A stretch of 50,393 bases of DNA from an uncultured Prevotella sp. (GTDB taxonomy: Bacteria; Bacteroidota; Bacteroidia; Bacteroidales; Bacteroidaceae). Each line of letters begins with the position of its first letter. The stretch's first letter is position 1. The DNA lies in contig CAJOFA010000013.1 of assembly GCA_905233985.1 (NCBI GenBank), forward strand, positions 1 through 50,393. Reading direction: 5' to 3'. This document shows positions 1 to 8,638 of the stretch, piece by piece. A model generated the notes under the pieces. That model made no database searches and was not told the DNA's origin. It saw only the letters and a list, made by a program, of their open reading frames with translations. Position numbers and translations under genes: made by a program.

Positions 1-227
1 AAATCTGCAAATATCAGGTGACAACTACCCTCAAAATAAGTATCGGATATTTGCAGATTTTTACCCCTATTTTTCGTACTTTCTACCGCAGAATGTGATA
101 ATTTTTATTTGCAGATTTTTGCAAATAGCTGATAATTAGATAGTTATTGTATTTGTTAAAATGCTCTAACAAAGCGTTATAACTATTTAATAATCAACGT
201 GTTACAGACTATTTTCCCACGCAAAAC
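1..227. repeat. AT-rich gene-free segment with nested inverted repeats
   Basis: No gene is seen here. Bases 1-15 (AAATCTGCAAATATC) and 46-60 are a perfect 15-bp inverted repeat with a 30-nt loop. A related hairpin (ATTTGCA, gatttt, TGCAAAT) lies near 108-127. A second, imperfect inverted repeat pairs 130-147 with 179-196 (16 of 18 positions). The mnmE stop lies just to the right, so some of this could end its transcript, but none of the stems has a clean T-tract on the mnmE side. The function is unknown. Confidence 0.6.
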
Positions 228-1526
228 CTACTTTCCGACGCAGAAGTGTGAGAAGATGTTATTGAGTGTTTCCTGTGTGGTGATTTGCCCTCCTGTGATT
301 TCTGCGAGGATGTCTATGGCTTGGCGGAGGTCTTCAGAAAGAAGGTCGCCGCTGAGCTGTCTCTGGAGTCCGTCGATGACGCGGAGAATGGCCTCGCGGG
401 CACGCAGGAGGGCATCGTAGTGACGGGCATTGCTGATGATGACATCGCTCTCGGAGGTTTTGGGGGCTGCATCAATGAGACGTTTGCGCAGGTCGTCCAA
501 GCCGATGCCGTACTTAGCCTGAAAAGCCTCGGTCTTGTTCTCAATGCGGATGATGGTCTGGTTGTCGCTGACGGAGATGTCAGGGTAGGGGACGCCAGGC
601 TCTGTCACCATCAGGATGATGCGGGCACGCTGGGCTGCGCTGATGGAGCGCTCGATGCCGAGGTTTTCTATTTGGTCATTGGTATGCCGGATGCCTGCTG
701 TGTCGATGAAGCGGAAGGTGATGCCGTCCAGTTGGATGGTGTCCTCAATGGCATCGCGCGTGGTTCCCTGAATGTCACTGACGATGGCTCGCTCTTCGCC
801 TAACAACGCGTTGAGCAGGGTGCTCTTGCCGACGTTGGGCGCACCAATGATGGCTACGGGTATGCCGTTTTTCAGAGCGTTGCCAGTCTCAAAGGTCTGG
901 GAGAGATGGGCAATGTGTGCTTCTATCTTCTGTGCCAACGCCAACAGCTCCGTACGGTCGGCAAACTCCAGGTCTTCGTGGTCGGAGAAGTCGAGTTCGA
1001 GTTCCAGTAAGGATGTCAGCCTGAGTAGTTGCTCACGGAGTCGGGACAGCTCGGTAGATATGCCGCCACGTAACTGACTCATTGCGAGTTTGTGGGAAGC
1101 ACGATTGGACGAGGCGATGAGGTCGGCAACGGCTTCGGCCTGTGAGAGGTCCATCTTGCCGTTGAGGTAGGCACGCATGGTGAACTCGCCACGTTGAGCC
1201 ATGCGACAACCTTTCTGCACCAGCAACTCCAGTACCTTATTTAATATATAGCGTGAGCCGTGACAGGAGATTTCGACGCTGTTCTCGCCAGTGTAGGAGT
1301 GGGGGGCACGGAAGACGGAAACCATCACTTCGTCGATGATTGTTTGATGCTGTGACACAGCATCATACTGAACGATGCGGGTGAAGTGGACGGTGTTAGC
1401 TGCGACAGAGTCGCAGCGCACAGAACAGAGTGAAGATACGATAGAGAAAGCATTAGAACCACTAACCCTGATGATGCCGAGGGCACCACCAGGGGCAGTG
1501 GCTAATGCGCAGATGGTTTCTGTCAT
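228..1526 (-). CDS. mnmE: tRNA uridine-5-carboxymethylaminomethyl modification GTPase MnmE
   Basis: MnmE works with MnmG to modify the wobble uridine of certain tRNAs. Seen: an N-terminal tetrahydrofolate-binding domain (ETICALATAPGG, APHSYTGE), a helical domain, an inserted G domain with GAPNVGKST, DTAG and a G4-like NKTE, and the family C-terminus FCVGK. The start at 1526 gives the usual MnmE N-terminus. An upstream in-frame ATG at 1565 overlaps the udp stop as TAATG, but the 13 extra codons run through a palindromic repeat and look non-native, so I prefer 1526; translational coupling from 1565 remains possible. A second copy of the palindrome (1341-1373) is read in frame as VQYDAVSQHQT, in a region that is normally short in this family. 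The gene is downstream of udp on the same strand. Confidence 0.95.
   Translation of the reverse strand: MTETICALATAPGGALGIIRVSGSNAFSIVSSLCSVRCDSVAANTVHFTRIVQYDAVSQHQTIIDEVMVSVFRAPHSYTGENSVEISCHGSRYILNKVLELLVQKGCRMAQRGEFTMRAYLNGKMDLSQAEAVADLIASSNRASHKLAMSQLRGGISTELSRLREQLLRLTSLLELELDFSDHEDLEFADRTELLALAQKIEAHIAHLSQTFETGNALKNGIPVAIIGAPNVGKSTLLNALLGEERAIVSDIQGTTRDAIEDTIQLDGITFRFIDTAGIRHTNDQIENLGIERSISAAQRARIILMVTEPGVPYPDISVSDNQTIIRIENKTEAFQAKYGIGLDDLRKRLIDAAPKTSESDVIISNARHYDALLRAREAILRVIDGLQRQLSGDLLSEDLRQAIDILAEITGGQITTQETLNNIFSHFCVGK
1341..1373. repeat. Palindromic element, copy A, inside mnmE
   Basis: The core GATGCTGTGACACAGCATC is a perfect palindrome with 9-bp arms around one A. The surrounding 33 nt match copy B at 4749-4781 except at two positions, which are paired with each other in the stem (A/T swapped for T/A). 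This copy is in frame within mnmE. Confidence 0.8.
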
Positions 1527-1534
1527 AATTGGTG

Positions 1535-1558
1535 GTTGCTGTTTGCACAGCAACATAC
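1535..1558. repeat. Palindromic element, copy C, between udp and mnmE
   Basis: GTTGCTGT-TTGC-ACAGCAAC followed by ATAC is the same family as copies A and B, with a changed loop. It fills the short gap between the udp stop and the preferred mnmE start. Confidence 0.7.
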
Positions 1559-1564
1559 AAGACA

Positions 1565-2437
1565 TTAGATGCGGTCAAGCACTTTGGTAATCAAGGTGTC
1601 AATGGAGTTCTTGTACTCTGTATTCATCTGCTTGGCGTAGCGGTTAGCGATGACCATGCAGCAGGTCATGGCGCGGTGTCCAAGGAGTGAAGCAAGGCCT
1701 GCAAGTGCGGATGACTCCATCTCGAAGTTGCAAATGTTCATGCCTTCATATTCGAACGCCTCAATCTTTTTGTTCTGCTCGGGATCGGCAATGGCAGCAC
1801 GCAGTTCACGGCCCTGGGGACCATAGAAACCACCGCAGGCTACGGTATAGCCGCGTACCATATCGTCCTGTGCTATCTGGTTAATCAGCTCCTGGTCGGC
1901 AACGGCTACGTAGGGAGCGCCCTTGATGGGATCCCATTGCATGTGTTTCTTGAAAGCCTCTTCCAGAGCGAGGTCACACACTTGGTTACGTCCTGCATAG
2001 TAGTTGAGCAAGCCGTCGAAGCCGATGCTCTTGACGCTGGCAACGAAACAGCCGGTAGGAGTGAAGGGCTGCAAGCCGCCGCAGGTGCCGATGCGTACCA
2101 TCGTCAGCGTGCGGTGCTCGTCACGCTCTTCTCGTGTGGCATAGTCAATGTTAGCCAGTGTGTCAAGCTCGTTGACCACGATGTCGATGTTGTCGCATCC
2201 GATGCCATGTGACTGACAGGTGATGCGTTTTCCCTTGTAGGTACCGGTAATGGTGTGGAACTCACGGCTGCTTACCTCGCACTCCTGAGTATCGAAGTGT
2301 GCAGCAACGGTGTTGACACGGGCAGGGTCGCCGACGAGGACCACCTTGTCAGCCAGCTGCTCGGGCTTCAGATGAAGGTGAAAACATGAGCCATCATTGT
2401 TGATAATCAGTTCTGACTCTGCAAAATACTTTTTCAT
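1565..2437 (-). CDS. udp: Nucleoside phosphorylase, uridine phosphorylase-like
   Basis: A cytoplasmic enzyme of the PNP/UDP phosphorylase superfamily (PNP_UDP_1), which splits nucleosides with phosphate to give a free base and ribose-1-phosphate. Seen: the phosphate-binding start VVLVGDPARV, the motif SHGIGCDNIDIVVNEL, MVRIGTCGGL, and the conserved MESSALAGLASLLG region near the C-terminus, where a Met-Glu contacts ribose. Its 290 aa are slightly longer than E. coli Udp (253 aa). Uridine is the likeliest substrate from overall resemblance; a purine or broader specificity cannot be excluded. It lies between the PD40 protein gene and mnmE on the minus strand. Confidence 0.9.
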   Translation of the reverse strand: MKKYFAESELIINNDGSCFHLHLKPEQLADKVVLVGDPARVNTVAAHFDTQECEVSSREFHTITGTYKGKRITCQSHGIGCDNIDIVVNELDTLANIDYATREERDEHRTLTMVRIGTCGGLQPFTPTGCFVASVKSIGFDGLLNYYAGRNQVCDLALEEAFKKHMQWDPIKGAPYVAVADQELINQIAQDDMVRGYTVACGGFYGPQGRELRAAIADPEQNKKIEAFEYEGMNICNFEMESSALAGLASLLGHRAMTCCMVIANRYAKQMNTEYKNSIDTLITKVLDRI

Positions 2438-2440
2438 AGG

Positions 2441-3562
2441 CTAATCATTTAAATGTTTAACTTCTGTATTACGAATTAATGTTTCCTGTTGTTTGATGTC
2501 TAGCTCCAGTCTCTCGAGCTGCTGCTCGCCGGCAAGGATGTCTCTCTTCAGCTGAGTGCGCTCACCAGGGGTAGCCTTTGCATAATAGTTGCGGGTTTTC
2601 TGCAGCTCTTGTGCCTGACGCTGATAGTCTTGACGCATCTGCATCAACTGCTTATAGCGATCGGCATTACCCGGTGCACGGAAGTCGCTGGGCTTGGTAT
2701 ATACGATGATGTCGTTAATGACAAAGGGTTCGCTCTCCGTCTGTGTAGGACTTGAAGGCTGCCGTTGGGCATTAAGCATGCGTTCCATTGCAATGGTGTG
2801 TTCCTGTTCGTTCCTCCATGTATCGGCAATGTTGTTGATGGCTGCCAGACTTTTGAGCTGAGACTCACTGTAGCCTTCTGCATAGGTCTGACGGGTGGCT
2901 GGCGGAACAAAGCTGTAGATGCATACAAAACCCTCGGGTTGTCTGCGTGTCGTGGCAAAGTAGCCGATGTTTGCTCCTTCGTCAATGATATAGAAGAGAT
3001 CATCAGCCGTTGAGTTGAAGGGCATACCGATGTTCTCAGGCTTCAGAAACGCCCGTGCGTCAGTACTGTAGCGTGTCACGAAGAGGTCGTAGCCTCCGAT
3101 GCTCTCCGTGCCTTTGGCAGCAAAGTAAAGCGTCATGCCATCGTTCATCAGGAAGGGACATGAGATGGAGTCAACGGCAGCGGGTTCGATGATGCCTTGC
3201 AGCTCCTGCTCATCGCACCATTCGGAACCCAACTTGTGCTGGGTGTAGAGTCTGCCGTCGTCCTTGACATAGAAACGTCGAAACCCCAGTTCGTTCTCAT
3301 AGTAAGTGCCGTTTGCATCCTGCCAGACACGTCCCGCCTGTGTGGTCAGGCGTAGCTGTGCTAACACCTCATTGCGAGGCACCACTACGCTGTCGATGAA
3401 CATGATGCGCTGTGTGTTGTGAATCATTTGTTCTATGCGCGGGTCGGCTGGCGTCTCGCTGGCGGCAGGTTTCCGCTTGCGTTTGCCAGCCTGTTGTGCA
3501 AAGGCTCCGAGAGCTATGCAAAGGCATAATCCGACAAGTATGATTCGCTTGGTAATAGTCAT
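2441..3562 (-). CDS. Secreted PD40/WD40-like beta-propeller protein
   Basis: A protein of about 373 aa with a signal peptide (TKRIILVGLCLCIALGAFAQ) ending in a typical AFAQ signal peptidase I site, then a basic stretch (KRKRK). The middle has TolB/PD40-like blades, such as CPFLMNDGMTLYFAAKG and ESIGGYDLFVTR, the pattern seen in periplasmic OmpA-associated proteins of Bacteroidetes. The C-terminal ~80 residues are predicted coiled coil (repeated QELQKTR / QQLERLELDIKQQE). An in-frame ATG at 3583 overlaps the -7 box, so the start at 3562, which also leaves a clean signal peptide, is chosen. The partner and exact role are unknown; an envelope-associated function is inferred. Confidence 0.75.
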   Translation of the reverse strand: MTITKRIILVGLCLCIALGAFAQQAGKRKRKPAASETPADPRIEQMIHNTQRIMFIDSVVVPRNEVLAQLRLTTQAGRVWQDANGTYYENELGFRRFYVKDDGRLYTQHKLGSEWCDEQELQGIIEPAAVDSISCPFLMNDGMTLYFAAKGTESIGGYDLFVTRYSTDARAFLKPENIGMPFNSTADDLFYIIDEGANIGYFATTRRQPEGFVCIYSFVPPATRQTYAEGYSESQLKSLAAINNIADTWRNEQEHTIAMERMLNAQRQPSSPTQTESEPFVINDIIVYTKPSDFRAPGNADRYKQLMQMRQDYQRQAQELQKTRNYYAKATPGERTQLKRDILAGEQQLERLELDIKQQETLIRNTEVKHLND

Positions 3563-3580
3563 TGAGTTTCGGTTTTGAAG

Positions 3581-3588
3581 CAAAGTTA
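3581..3588 (-). promoter_or_regulatory. -7 promoter box of the PD40 protein gene
   Basis: TAACTTTG on the minus strand matches the Bacteroidetes -7 consensus TAnnTTTG. The nearest TTTG (3612-3615) is 23 nt upstream, further than the usual 19-21, so the -33 match is weak. The box fixes the start codon at 3562. Confidence 0.6.
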
Positions 3589-3637
3589 CAATATTTTGTT
3601 TAGGTAATGGTCAAATTTGTTTATGAATTAATAATAT

Positions 3638-4363
3638 TTAATACTCTACGAGCTTTCCTGCTGCTTCAAGTGCGTTCCAGATGGAGTTTCGTGCATCGGG
3701 ATGAAGTGACTGCATCATACCGAACACGTCTTGGATAGAGGTACGGTTGCTCTCGTGTTCATAAGGGCAGTGCTTGACCTGTTTCCGGTAACCTTGTTGT
3801 TCTGCAAAGGCCTGAATGTCGGCTTCTGTCTCCAGACAGAGTGGGCGAATGATGGTGATGGGCATCTTGCGCATACGGAGCAGGGCCGGCATCGTAGAGA
3901 ACTGTCCCTGAAAGGTCAGGTTCATCAATGCGGTGTGGATGATGTCGTCCTGATGATGGCCGAGTGCAATCTTATTGAATCCTTGTTCCTGAGCGACACG
4001 GAAGAGTTGCTTGCGTCGTTGCCAGGAGCAGAGGAAACACATGGGCTTCTTGTGTAAATGAGCATCGGCTGTAGGGTCCTCTATTCCTTTGGTGACGATG
4101 TGGAGTTTCACCCCCAGACGGTCGCAGAATTCCTGCAGATAAGTGGTGTCTGTCTCATACGCTACATTCTCCATACGAACGTGTAACGCCTCCACTTCGA
4201 ATTGAGGATGCCGGATGCGTGAACGTCTGGCGAGCAGTTCGAGTAGACACAAAGAGTCTTTGCCACCGGAGAGTCCCACAAGAATCCTGTCGCCGTCCTC
4301 GATGAGCTTGTATTGCACGGCGGCACGCCCAAAGCGTCGTTGGATGCGTTGCTCGAGGGTCAT
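3638..4363 (-). CDS. ttcA: TtcA-type tRNA 2-thiocytidine synthetase (PP-loop ATPase)
   Basis: A 241-aa PP-loop ATP pyrophosphatase. TtcA thiolates cytidine 32 of some tRNAs using an Fe-S cluster. Seen: the PP-loop LVGLSGGKDSLCLLELL near residues 28-44, a CxxC pair (PMCFLCSW), the LGHHQDD motif, and a later Cys in KHCPYE, which together fit the three cluster cysteines of the TtcA group. The protein is shorter than E. coli TtcA (311 aa), so another member of the TtcA/TtuA group is possible. The gene follows the DUF486 gene by only a few bases, suggesting cotranscription. Confidence 0.85.
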   Translation of the reverse strand: MTLEQRIQRRFGRAAVQYKLIEDGDRILVGLSGGKDSLCLLELLARRSRIRHPQFEVEALHVRMENVAYETDTTYLQEFCDRLGVKLHIVTKGIEDPTADAHLHKKPMCFLCSWQRRKQLFRVAQEQGFNKIALGHHQDDIIHTALMNLTFQGQFSTMPALLRMRKMPITIIRPLCLETEADIQAFAEQQGYRKQVKHCPYEHESNRTSIQDVFGMMQSLHPDARNSIWNALEAAGKLVEY

Positions 4364-4366
4364 AAC

Positions 4367-4738
4367 CTATGGCTTCATGAACACCAGATAGACGGCGCAG
4401 ATGATAAGCAGGAAGGCCAGTATGTGGTTCCAATGCAGGTGTGTGCCTTGAAACATGATATTGGCAATGATGCAGAATACGGCCAGCGAGATGCACTCTT
4501 GAATAACTTTCAGCTGGATGAGGTTGAAAGGGCCACCGTTTTCTATAAAGCCTAAACGGTTGGCGGGTACCTGACAGCAGTATTCAAAGAAAGCGATGCC
4601 CCACGAAAAAGCGATGACGCCAATCAGCGGCCAGTGGTTAGACACTCCGTTCTCCTGAAGTTTCAAATGCCCATACCAAGCAAGTGTCATGAACACATTG
4701 CTTAGTATGAGCAAAATGATGGTATATAATCCGTTCAT
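4367..4738 (-). CDS. DUF486 family small membrane protein (DMT-like)
   Basis: A 123-aa protein with four hydrophobic segments (for example TIILLILSNVFMTLAWYG and HILAFLLIICAVYLVF) and the conserved stretch QVPANRLGF, typical of DUF486, a family distantly related to small multidrug-resistance transporters. No substrate can be assigned. The ATG at 4738 is chosen because an upstream extension to 4774 would be encoded by the palindromic repeat at 4749-4781. It sits between the NfnAB-like gene and ttcA on the same strand. Confidence 0.85.
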   Translation of the reverse strand: MNGLYTIILLILSNVFMTLAWYGHLKLQENGVSNHWPLIGVIAFSWGIAFFEYCCQVPANRLGFIENGGPFNLIQLKVIQECISLAVFCIIANIMFQGTHLHWNHILAFLLIICAVYLVFMKP

Positions 4739-4748
4739 AATTCTTTTA

Positions 4749-4781
4749 TGTTTGTTGCTGTGACACAGCAACATACTGAAC
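4749..4781. repeat. Palindromic element, copy B, before the DUF486 gene
   Basis: GTTGCTGTGACACAGCAAC is a perfect 9-bp-arm palindrome. With its flanks, 31 of 33 positions match copy A at 1341-1373, and the two differences compensate each other in the stem. It occupies nearly all of the gap between the stop of the NfnAB-like gene and the DUF486 start. Confidence 0.8.
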
Positions 4782-7138
4782 TATTTAGATTGCAGGTATT
4801 CGTCCATGTGCAAGGCAGCACGGCGACCGTCGCCCATAGCGAGGATGACGGTAGCACCGCCGCGCACGATGTCGCCACCGGCAAAGATTTCCGAGCGTGC
4901 CGACTGCATACCCTCGTTGACAACGATGGTGTTCTTGCGTCCGAGCTCCAGACCTTCGATGCTCTTGGGGACGAGCGGGTTAGGTGACACACCAACGGCC
5001 ACGATGACCTGATCCACATCGAGTGTAACGGTCTTGCCCTCAACGGGAACAGGTGAACGACGACCCGAAGCATCGGGCTCACCAAGCTCCATCACCTGAA
5101 GCACGGCAGCACGTACGGCACCGTTTTCGTTAGCCAGATACTCGATGGGGTTGTGCAATGTGAGGAAGTTGATGCCTTCCTCCTTGGCATGCTTCACCTC
5201 TTCGAGACGGGCAGGCATTTCCTGCTCGGAGCGACGATAGACGAGGGTGACGTTGCCGCCCAGACGCTTAGCCGTACGGCAAGAGTCCATAGCTGTGTTA
5301 CCGCCACCGACTACCAACACGTTCTTGCCGAGGTTGATGGGGGTGTCAGTCGTTGGATTAGCAGCGTCCATCAGGTTCACACGTGTCAGGTACTCATTCG
5401 ATGACATGATATTGATGGCGTTCTCGCCAGGGATGTTCATGAAGTTGGGCAGACCGGCACCAGAGCCCACGAAGATACCCTTGAAGCCTTGCTCCTCCAG
5501 CTGTTCGACGCTGATGGTCTTTCCGACGATGACGTCCGTCTGGAAGTGAACGCCCATCTTAGCGAGGTTCTCGATTTCCACGTCAACAATTTTGTTGGGC
5601 AGACGGAACTCGGGAATACCATACTTCAGCACACCACCGATTTCGTGAAGCGCTTCGAAGACATACACATCGTAGCCTTTCTTCACCATATCGCCTGCAA
5701 ACGATAATCCAGCAGGACCAGAACCCACAACGGCAATCTTGATGCCGTTGGCAGGTGCAATTTCTGGCAGAGAGATGTTTCCGCTCTCACGCTCGTAGTC
5801 AGCAGCAAAACGCTCCAGATAACCGATAGCCACAGCGGGCTCGTTCATCTTCAGGTGGATACACTTGCTCTCACATTGCTTCTCCTGTGGACAAACACGT
5901 CCGCAGACAGCGGGTAAGGCAGAGGTCTGCTTCAGCACCTTGGCTGCAGCAAGGAAGTCGCCGCGCTCAATGTTCTTGATAAACGACGGGATATTAATGT
6001 TAACAGGACAGCCCTCCACGCAGCTCGGCTTCGCGCAGTCGAGACAACGCTTGGCTTCCGTCATAGCCATTTCCTTGGTCAAACCGATGTTCACCTCCTC
6101 CGTACGGGTGGTGGCACGATAGACGGGGTCAAGCTCAGGCATGATGACACGCTCTATTTGTGTGCGCTCCTTCGGCTTCATGCTGGCACGCAGCGTCTTA
6201 CGCCACTCAGCGTCACGGTCGGTAAGGACCTCGATGGTATCGTTTGTGGAATCGCTGTCCATGACGACGTCGGTGGTTTTCTCGACGGTAGAACCGTCGA
6301 GCACACTACCGCTAACCAAGTGCTCCTCATAGTGCTCCATTTCCTCCTGCTCTGCACGCTTGAAGGTACCCATGCGCTTGAACATCTCGTCCCAGTCAAC
6401 GAGTGCGCCGTCAAACTCAGGACCGTCGATACAGACGAACTTCGTCTTGCCACCTATCGTCAGTCGGCAAGCACCGCACATACCCGTACCATCCACCATA
6501 ATGGTATTCAATGATACTTCGCACGGGATATTATGTTTCTGGGCAGTCAGGTTCGAGAATTTCATCATGATGGGAGGACCAATGGCAAATACCTTATCGA
6601 CATGCTCCTGCTCAATGAATTTCTCAATGCCGACAGTTACCACGCCCTTCTCACCATACGAGCCGTCATCGGTCATGATGATAACCTCGTCAGACGATTC
6701 ACGCACCTTGTCTTCTAATATTATAAGGTCTTTTGAGCGACCTGCCATCACGCTGAGTACGCGGTTGCCAGCAGCCTTCAGCGCTTGGATGATGGGAAGC
6801 ATCGGGGCGACGCCCAGTCCACCACCGGCACAAACCACCGTGCCAAACTTCTCAATGTGTGTGGGGTTGCCCAACGGACCAACGATGTCGGCCACATATT
6901 CGCCCTCATTAAGAGAACACAGCTTCTTGGAAGAGAGACCCACCATCTGCACCACCAGCGTGATGGTGCCTTTTTCGATGTCTGCACCTGCGATGGTCAG
7001 CGGCATGCGCTCACCCTTCTTGTCAACACGCACAATGACGAAGTTGCCCGCTTTACGGCTCTTGGCAATCAGCGGAGCCTCCATCTCGAACAGAAAAACC
7101 TTCTCTGAGAACTGTTCTTTTCTTACGATTTTATTCAT
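4781..7138 (-). CDS. Fused NfnAB-like NAD(P)H:ferredoxin oxidoreductase / GltD-type flavoprotein
   Basis: A single 785-aa chain joins two proteins that are separate in many bacteria. Residues 1-275 resemble the dihydroorotate dehydrogenase electron-transfer subunit (PyrK/NfnA): FAD- and NAD-binding regions (AGGGLGVAPMLP at ~104-115) and a [2Fe-2S] site with C206, C221, C224 and C236. Residues ~310-785 resemble the glutamate synthase small subunit (NfnB): two Cys clusters for [4Fe-4S] (C365, C368, C373, C377; C412, C416, C422, C426) and two Rossmann folds (VVGSGPAG and VVGGGNTAMD). By family, it may link NADH, NADPH and ferredoxin by electron bifurcation; glutamate synthase activity is less likely because no large subunit gene is nearby. 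Confidence 0.9.
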   Translation of the reverse strand: MNKIVRKEQFSEKVFLFEMEAPLIAKSRKAGNFVIVRVDKKGERMPLTIAGADIEKGTITLVVQMVGLSSKKLCSLNEGEYVADIVGPLGNPTHIEKFGTVVCAGGGLGVAPMLPIIQALKAAGNRVLSVMAGRSKDLIILEDKVRESSDEVIIMTDDGSYGEKGVVTVGIEKFIEQEHVDKVFAIGPPIMMKFSNLTAQKHNIPCEVSLNTIMVDGTGMCGACRLTIGGKTKFVCIDGPEFDGALVDWDEMFKRMGTFKRAEQEEMEHYEEHLVSGSVLDGSTVEKTTDVVMDSDSTNDTIEVLTDRDAEWRKTLRASMKPKERTQIERVIMPELDPVYRATTRTEEVNIGLTKEMAMTEAKRCLDCAKPSCVEGCPVNINIPSFIKNIERGDFLAAAKVLKQTSALPAVCGRVCPQEKQCESKCIHLKMNEPAVAIGYLERFAADYERESGNISLPEIAPANGIKIAVVGSGPAGLSFAGDMVKKGYDVYVFEALHEIGGVLKYGIPEFRLPNKIVDVEIENLAKMGVHFQTDVIVGKTISVEQLEEQGFKGIFVGSGAGLPNFMNIPGENAINIMSSNEYLTRVNLMDAANPTTDTPINLGKNVLVVGGGNTAMDSCRTAKRLGGNVTLVYRRSEQEMPARLEEVKHAKEEGINFLTLHNPIEYLANENGAVRAAVLQVMELGEPDASGRRSPVPVEGKTVTLDVDQVIVAVGVSPNPLVPKSIEGLELGRKNTIVVNEGMQSARSEIFAGGDIVRGGATVILAMGDGRRAALHMDEYLQSK

Positions 7139-7156
7139 TATCAGTATTTGTTTAGT

Positions 7157-8476
7157 TTAGTCGATGATGTCGCAACCCATGTATGGTACGAGAGCTGCAG
7201 GAATCTTAATGCCCTCAGGCGTCTGGTTGTTCTCCAGCAGGGCAGCCACGATGCGCGGCAGGGCAAGGGCAGAACCGTTCAGCGTGTGGCAGAGTTCTGT
7301 CTTCTTGTTGTCAGCACGACGATAGCGGCACTTCAGACGGTTAGCCTGATAGGTGTCGAAGTTAGATACCGACGATACCTCGAGCCAACGACCCTGAGCC
7401 TCTGAATAGACCTCGAAGTCGTAACAGATAGCACTGGTAAAACTCTGGTCACCACCGCATAACAGCAAAATTCTATAGGGAAGCTCTAACTTCTTCAATA
7501 AGCCCTCCACGTGCTCCAGCATCTCCTTGTGGCTCTCCTTCGAGTGCTCAGGCTTGTCAATGCGTACAATCTCAATCTTCGAAAACTCATGCAGACGGTT
7601 CAAGCCGCGAACGTCCTTACCATAGCTACCAGCCTCACGACGAAAACATTCGGTATAGGCACAGTTCTTGATGGGCAGATCCTTCTCGTCGAGAATCACG
7701 TCGCGGTAGATATTCGTTACGGGCACCTCAGCGGTAGGGATGAGGTAGAAGTCATCCACCTCGCAGTGGTACATCTGTCCTTCCTTGTCGGGCAGCTGAC
7801 CGGTGCCATAGCCCGATGCCTGGTTGACCACCGTCGGCGGCATGATTTCTGTATATCCACTCTTGTTCGCCTCAGCCAGGAAGAAGTTGATGAGAGCGCG
7901 CTGAAGCTGTGCACCCTTGCCTATATAGACGGGGAAACCGGCACCTGTAATCTTCACGCCCAGGTCAAAGTCTATGAGGTTGTATTTCTTGGCGAGTTCC
8001 CAGTGGGGCAGAGGATTGTCAATACCCAGTGAGGGATTGACGTCCCAGTTGCCTACGGTATCCTTATCCGTACATTCTTTCAGGTTCGACTTCACCACAT
8101 GATTGTCTTCTGCAGCGCGGCCTTCCGGCACCTCGTCGTAGGGAATGTTCGGAATCTGGCAGAGCAGGGTGTTGAGTTCCTGCTGAGCGTTCTGCATGTC
8201 GGTCTCCAGCTGTTTGTTGGCTTCCTTCAGACTTACAACCGTTTCCTTCACACGGTCGGCCTCGTCTTTCTTTCCCTGTTTCATCAGGGCACCGATTTCA
8301 GCTGCTTTCTTCTTTGCTTCCGAGAGATTTGCATCCAGCTTCTGCTGGGCCTCACGACGACGCTTGTCAATGGCAAGCACTTGCTCGACAGCTTCCTTCG
8401 CATTGTCGAAATGCTTTTTCTCCAAGCCCTTAATCACGCGCTCGGTTTCCTCAGTAATGAGTTTCAGTGTAAGCAT
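7157..8476 (-). CDS. serS: Seryl-tRNA synthetase
   Basis: Class II aminoacyl-tRNA synthetase that charges tRNA-Ser. Seen: the N-terminal coiled-coil arm (residues ~30-110, rich in E, K and A: DKRRREAQQKLDANLSEAKK), then the catalytic core with motif 2 (FRREAGSYGKDVRGLNRLHE) and motif 3 (NGSALALPRIVAALLEN). It is 439 aa, a normal family length. It has its own promoter at 8526 and ends 19 nt before the NfnAB-like gene, so the two may be cotranscribed. Confidence 0.97.
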   Translation of the reverse strand: MLTLKLITEETERVIKGLEKKHFDNAKEAVEQVLAIDKRRREAQQKLDANLSEAKKKAAEIGALMKQGKKDEADRVKETVVSLKEANKQLETDMQNAQQELNTLLCQIPNIPYDEVPEGRAAEDNHVVKSNLKECTDKDTVGNWDVNPSLGIDNPLPHWELAKKYNLIDFDLGVKITGAGFPVYIGKGAQLQRALINFFLAEANKSGYTEIMPPTVVNQASGYGTGQLPDKEGQMYHCEVDDFYLIPTAEVPVTNIYRDVILDEKDLPIKNCAYTECFRREAGSYGKDVRGLNRLHEFSKIEIVRIDKPEHSKESHKEMLEHVEGLLKKLELPYRILLLCGGDQSFTSAICYDFEVYSEAQGRWLEVSSVSNFDTYQANRLKCRYRRADNKKTELCHTLNGSALALPRIVAALLENNQTPEGIKIPAALVPYMGCDIID

Positions 8477-8525
8477 AATAGATATTTACAATTTACAAAT
8501 TTACTATTTACGATTTATTTGGGTG

Positions 8526-8533
8526 CAAAAGTA
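8526..8533 (-). promoter_or_regulatory. -7 promoter box of serS
   Basis: TACTTTTG on the minus strand, about 50 nt before the serS ATG. A TTG lies 21 nt upstream as a possible -33 element. This separates serS transcription from the rplU-rpmA unit. Confidence 0.65.
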
Positions 8534-8560
8534 CAAAATAAAATCGTAATAACGCAACAA

Positions 8561-8602
8561 ATAAAGCAAAAATCCCAAATCTCCTGCGGAGAAATGGGAT
8601 TT
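8561..8602 (-). terminator. Intrinsic terminator after rpmA
   Basis: On the minus strand AAATCCCA pairs with TGGGATTT, with an inner TCTCC/GGAGA stem and a GCA loop, followed by a run of T. It ends the rplU-rpmA transcript before the serS promoter. Confidence 0.8.
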
Positions 8603-8638
8603 CTGTTGTTTGTTTGGAATAAATTGTCTTGTTTAACT

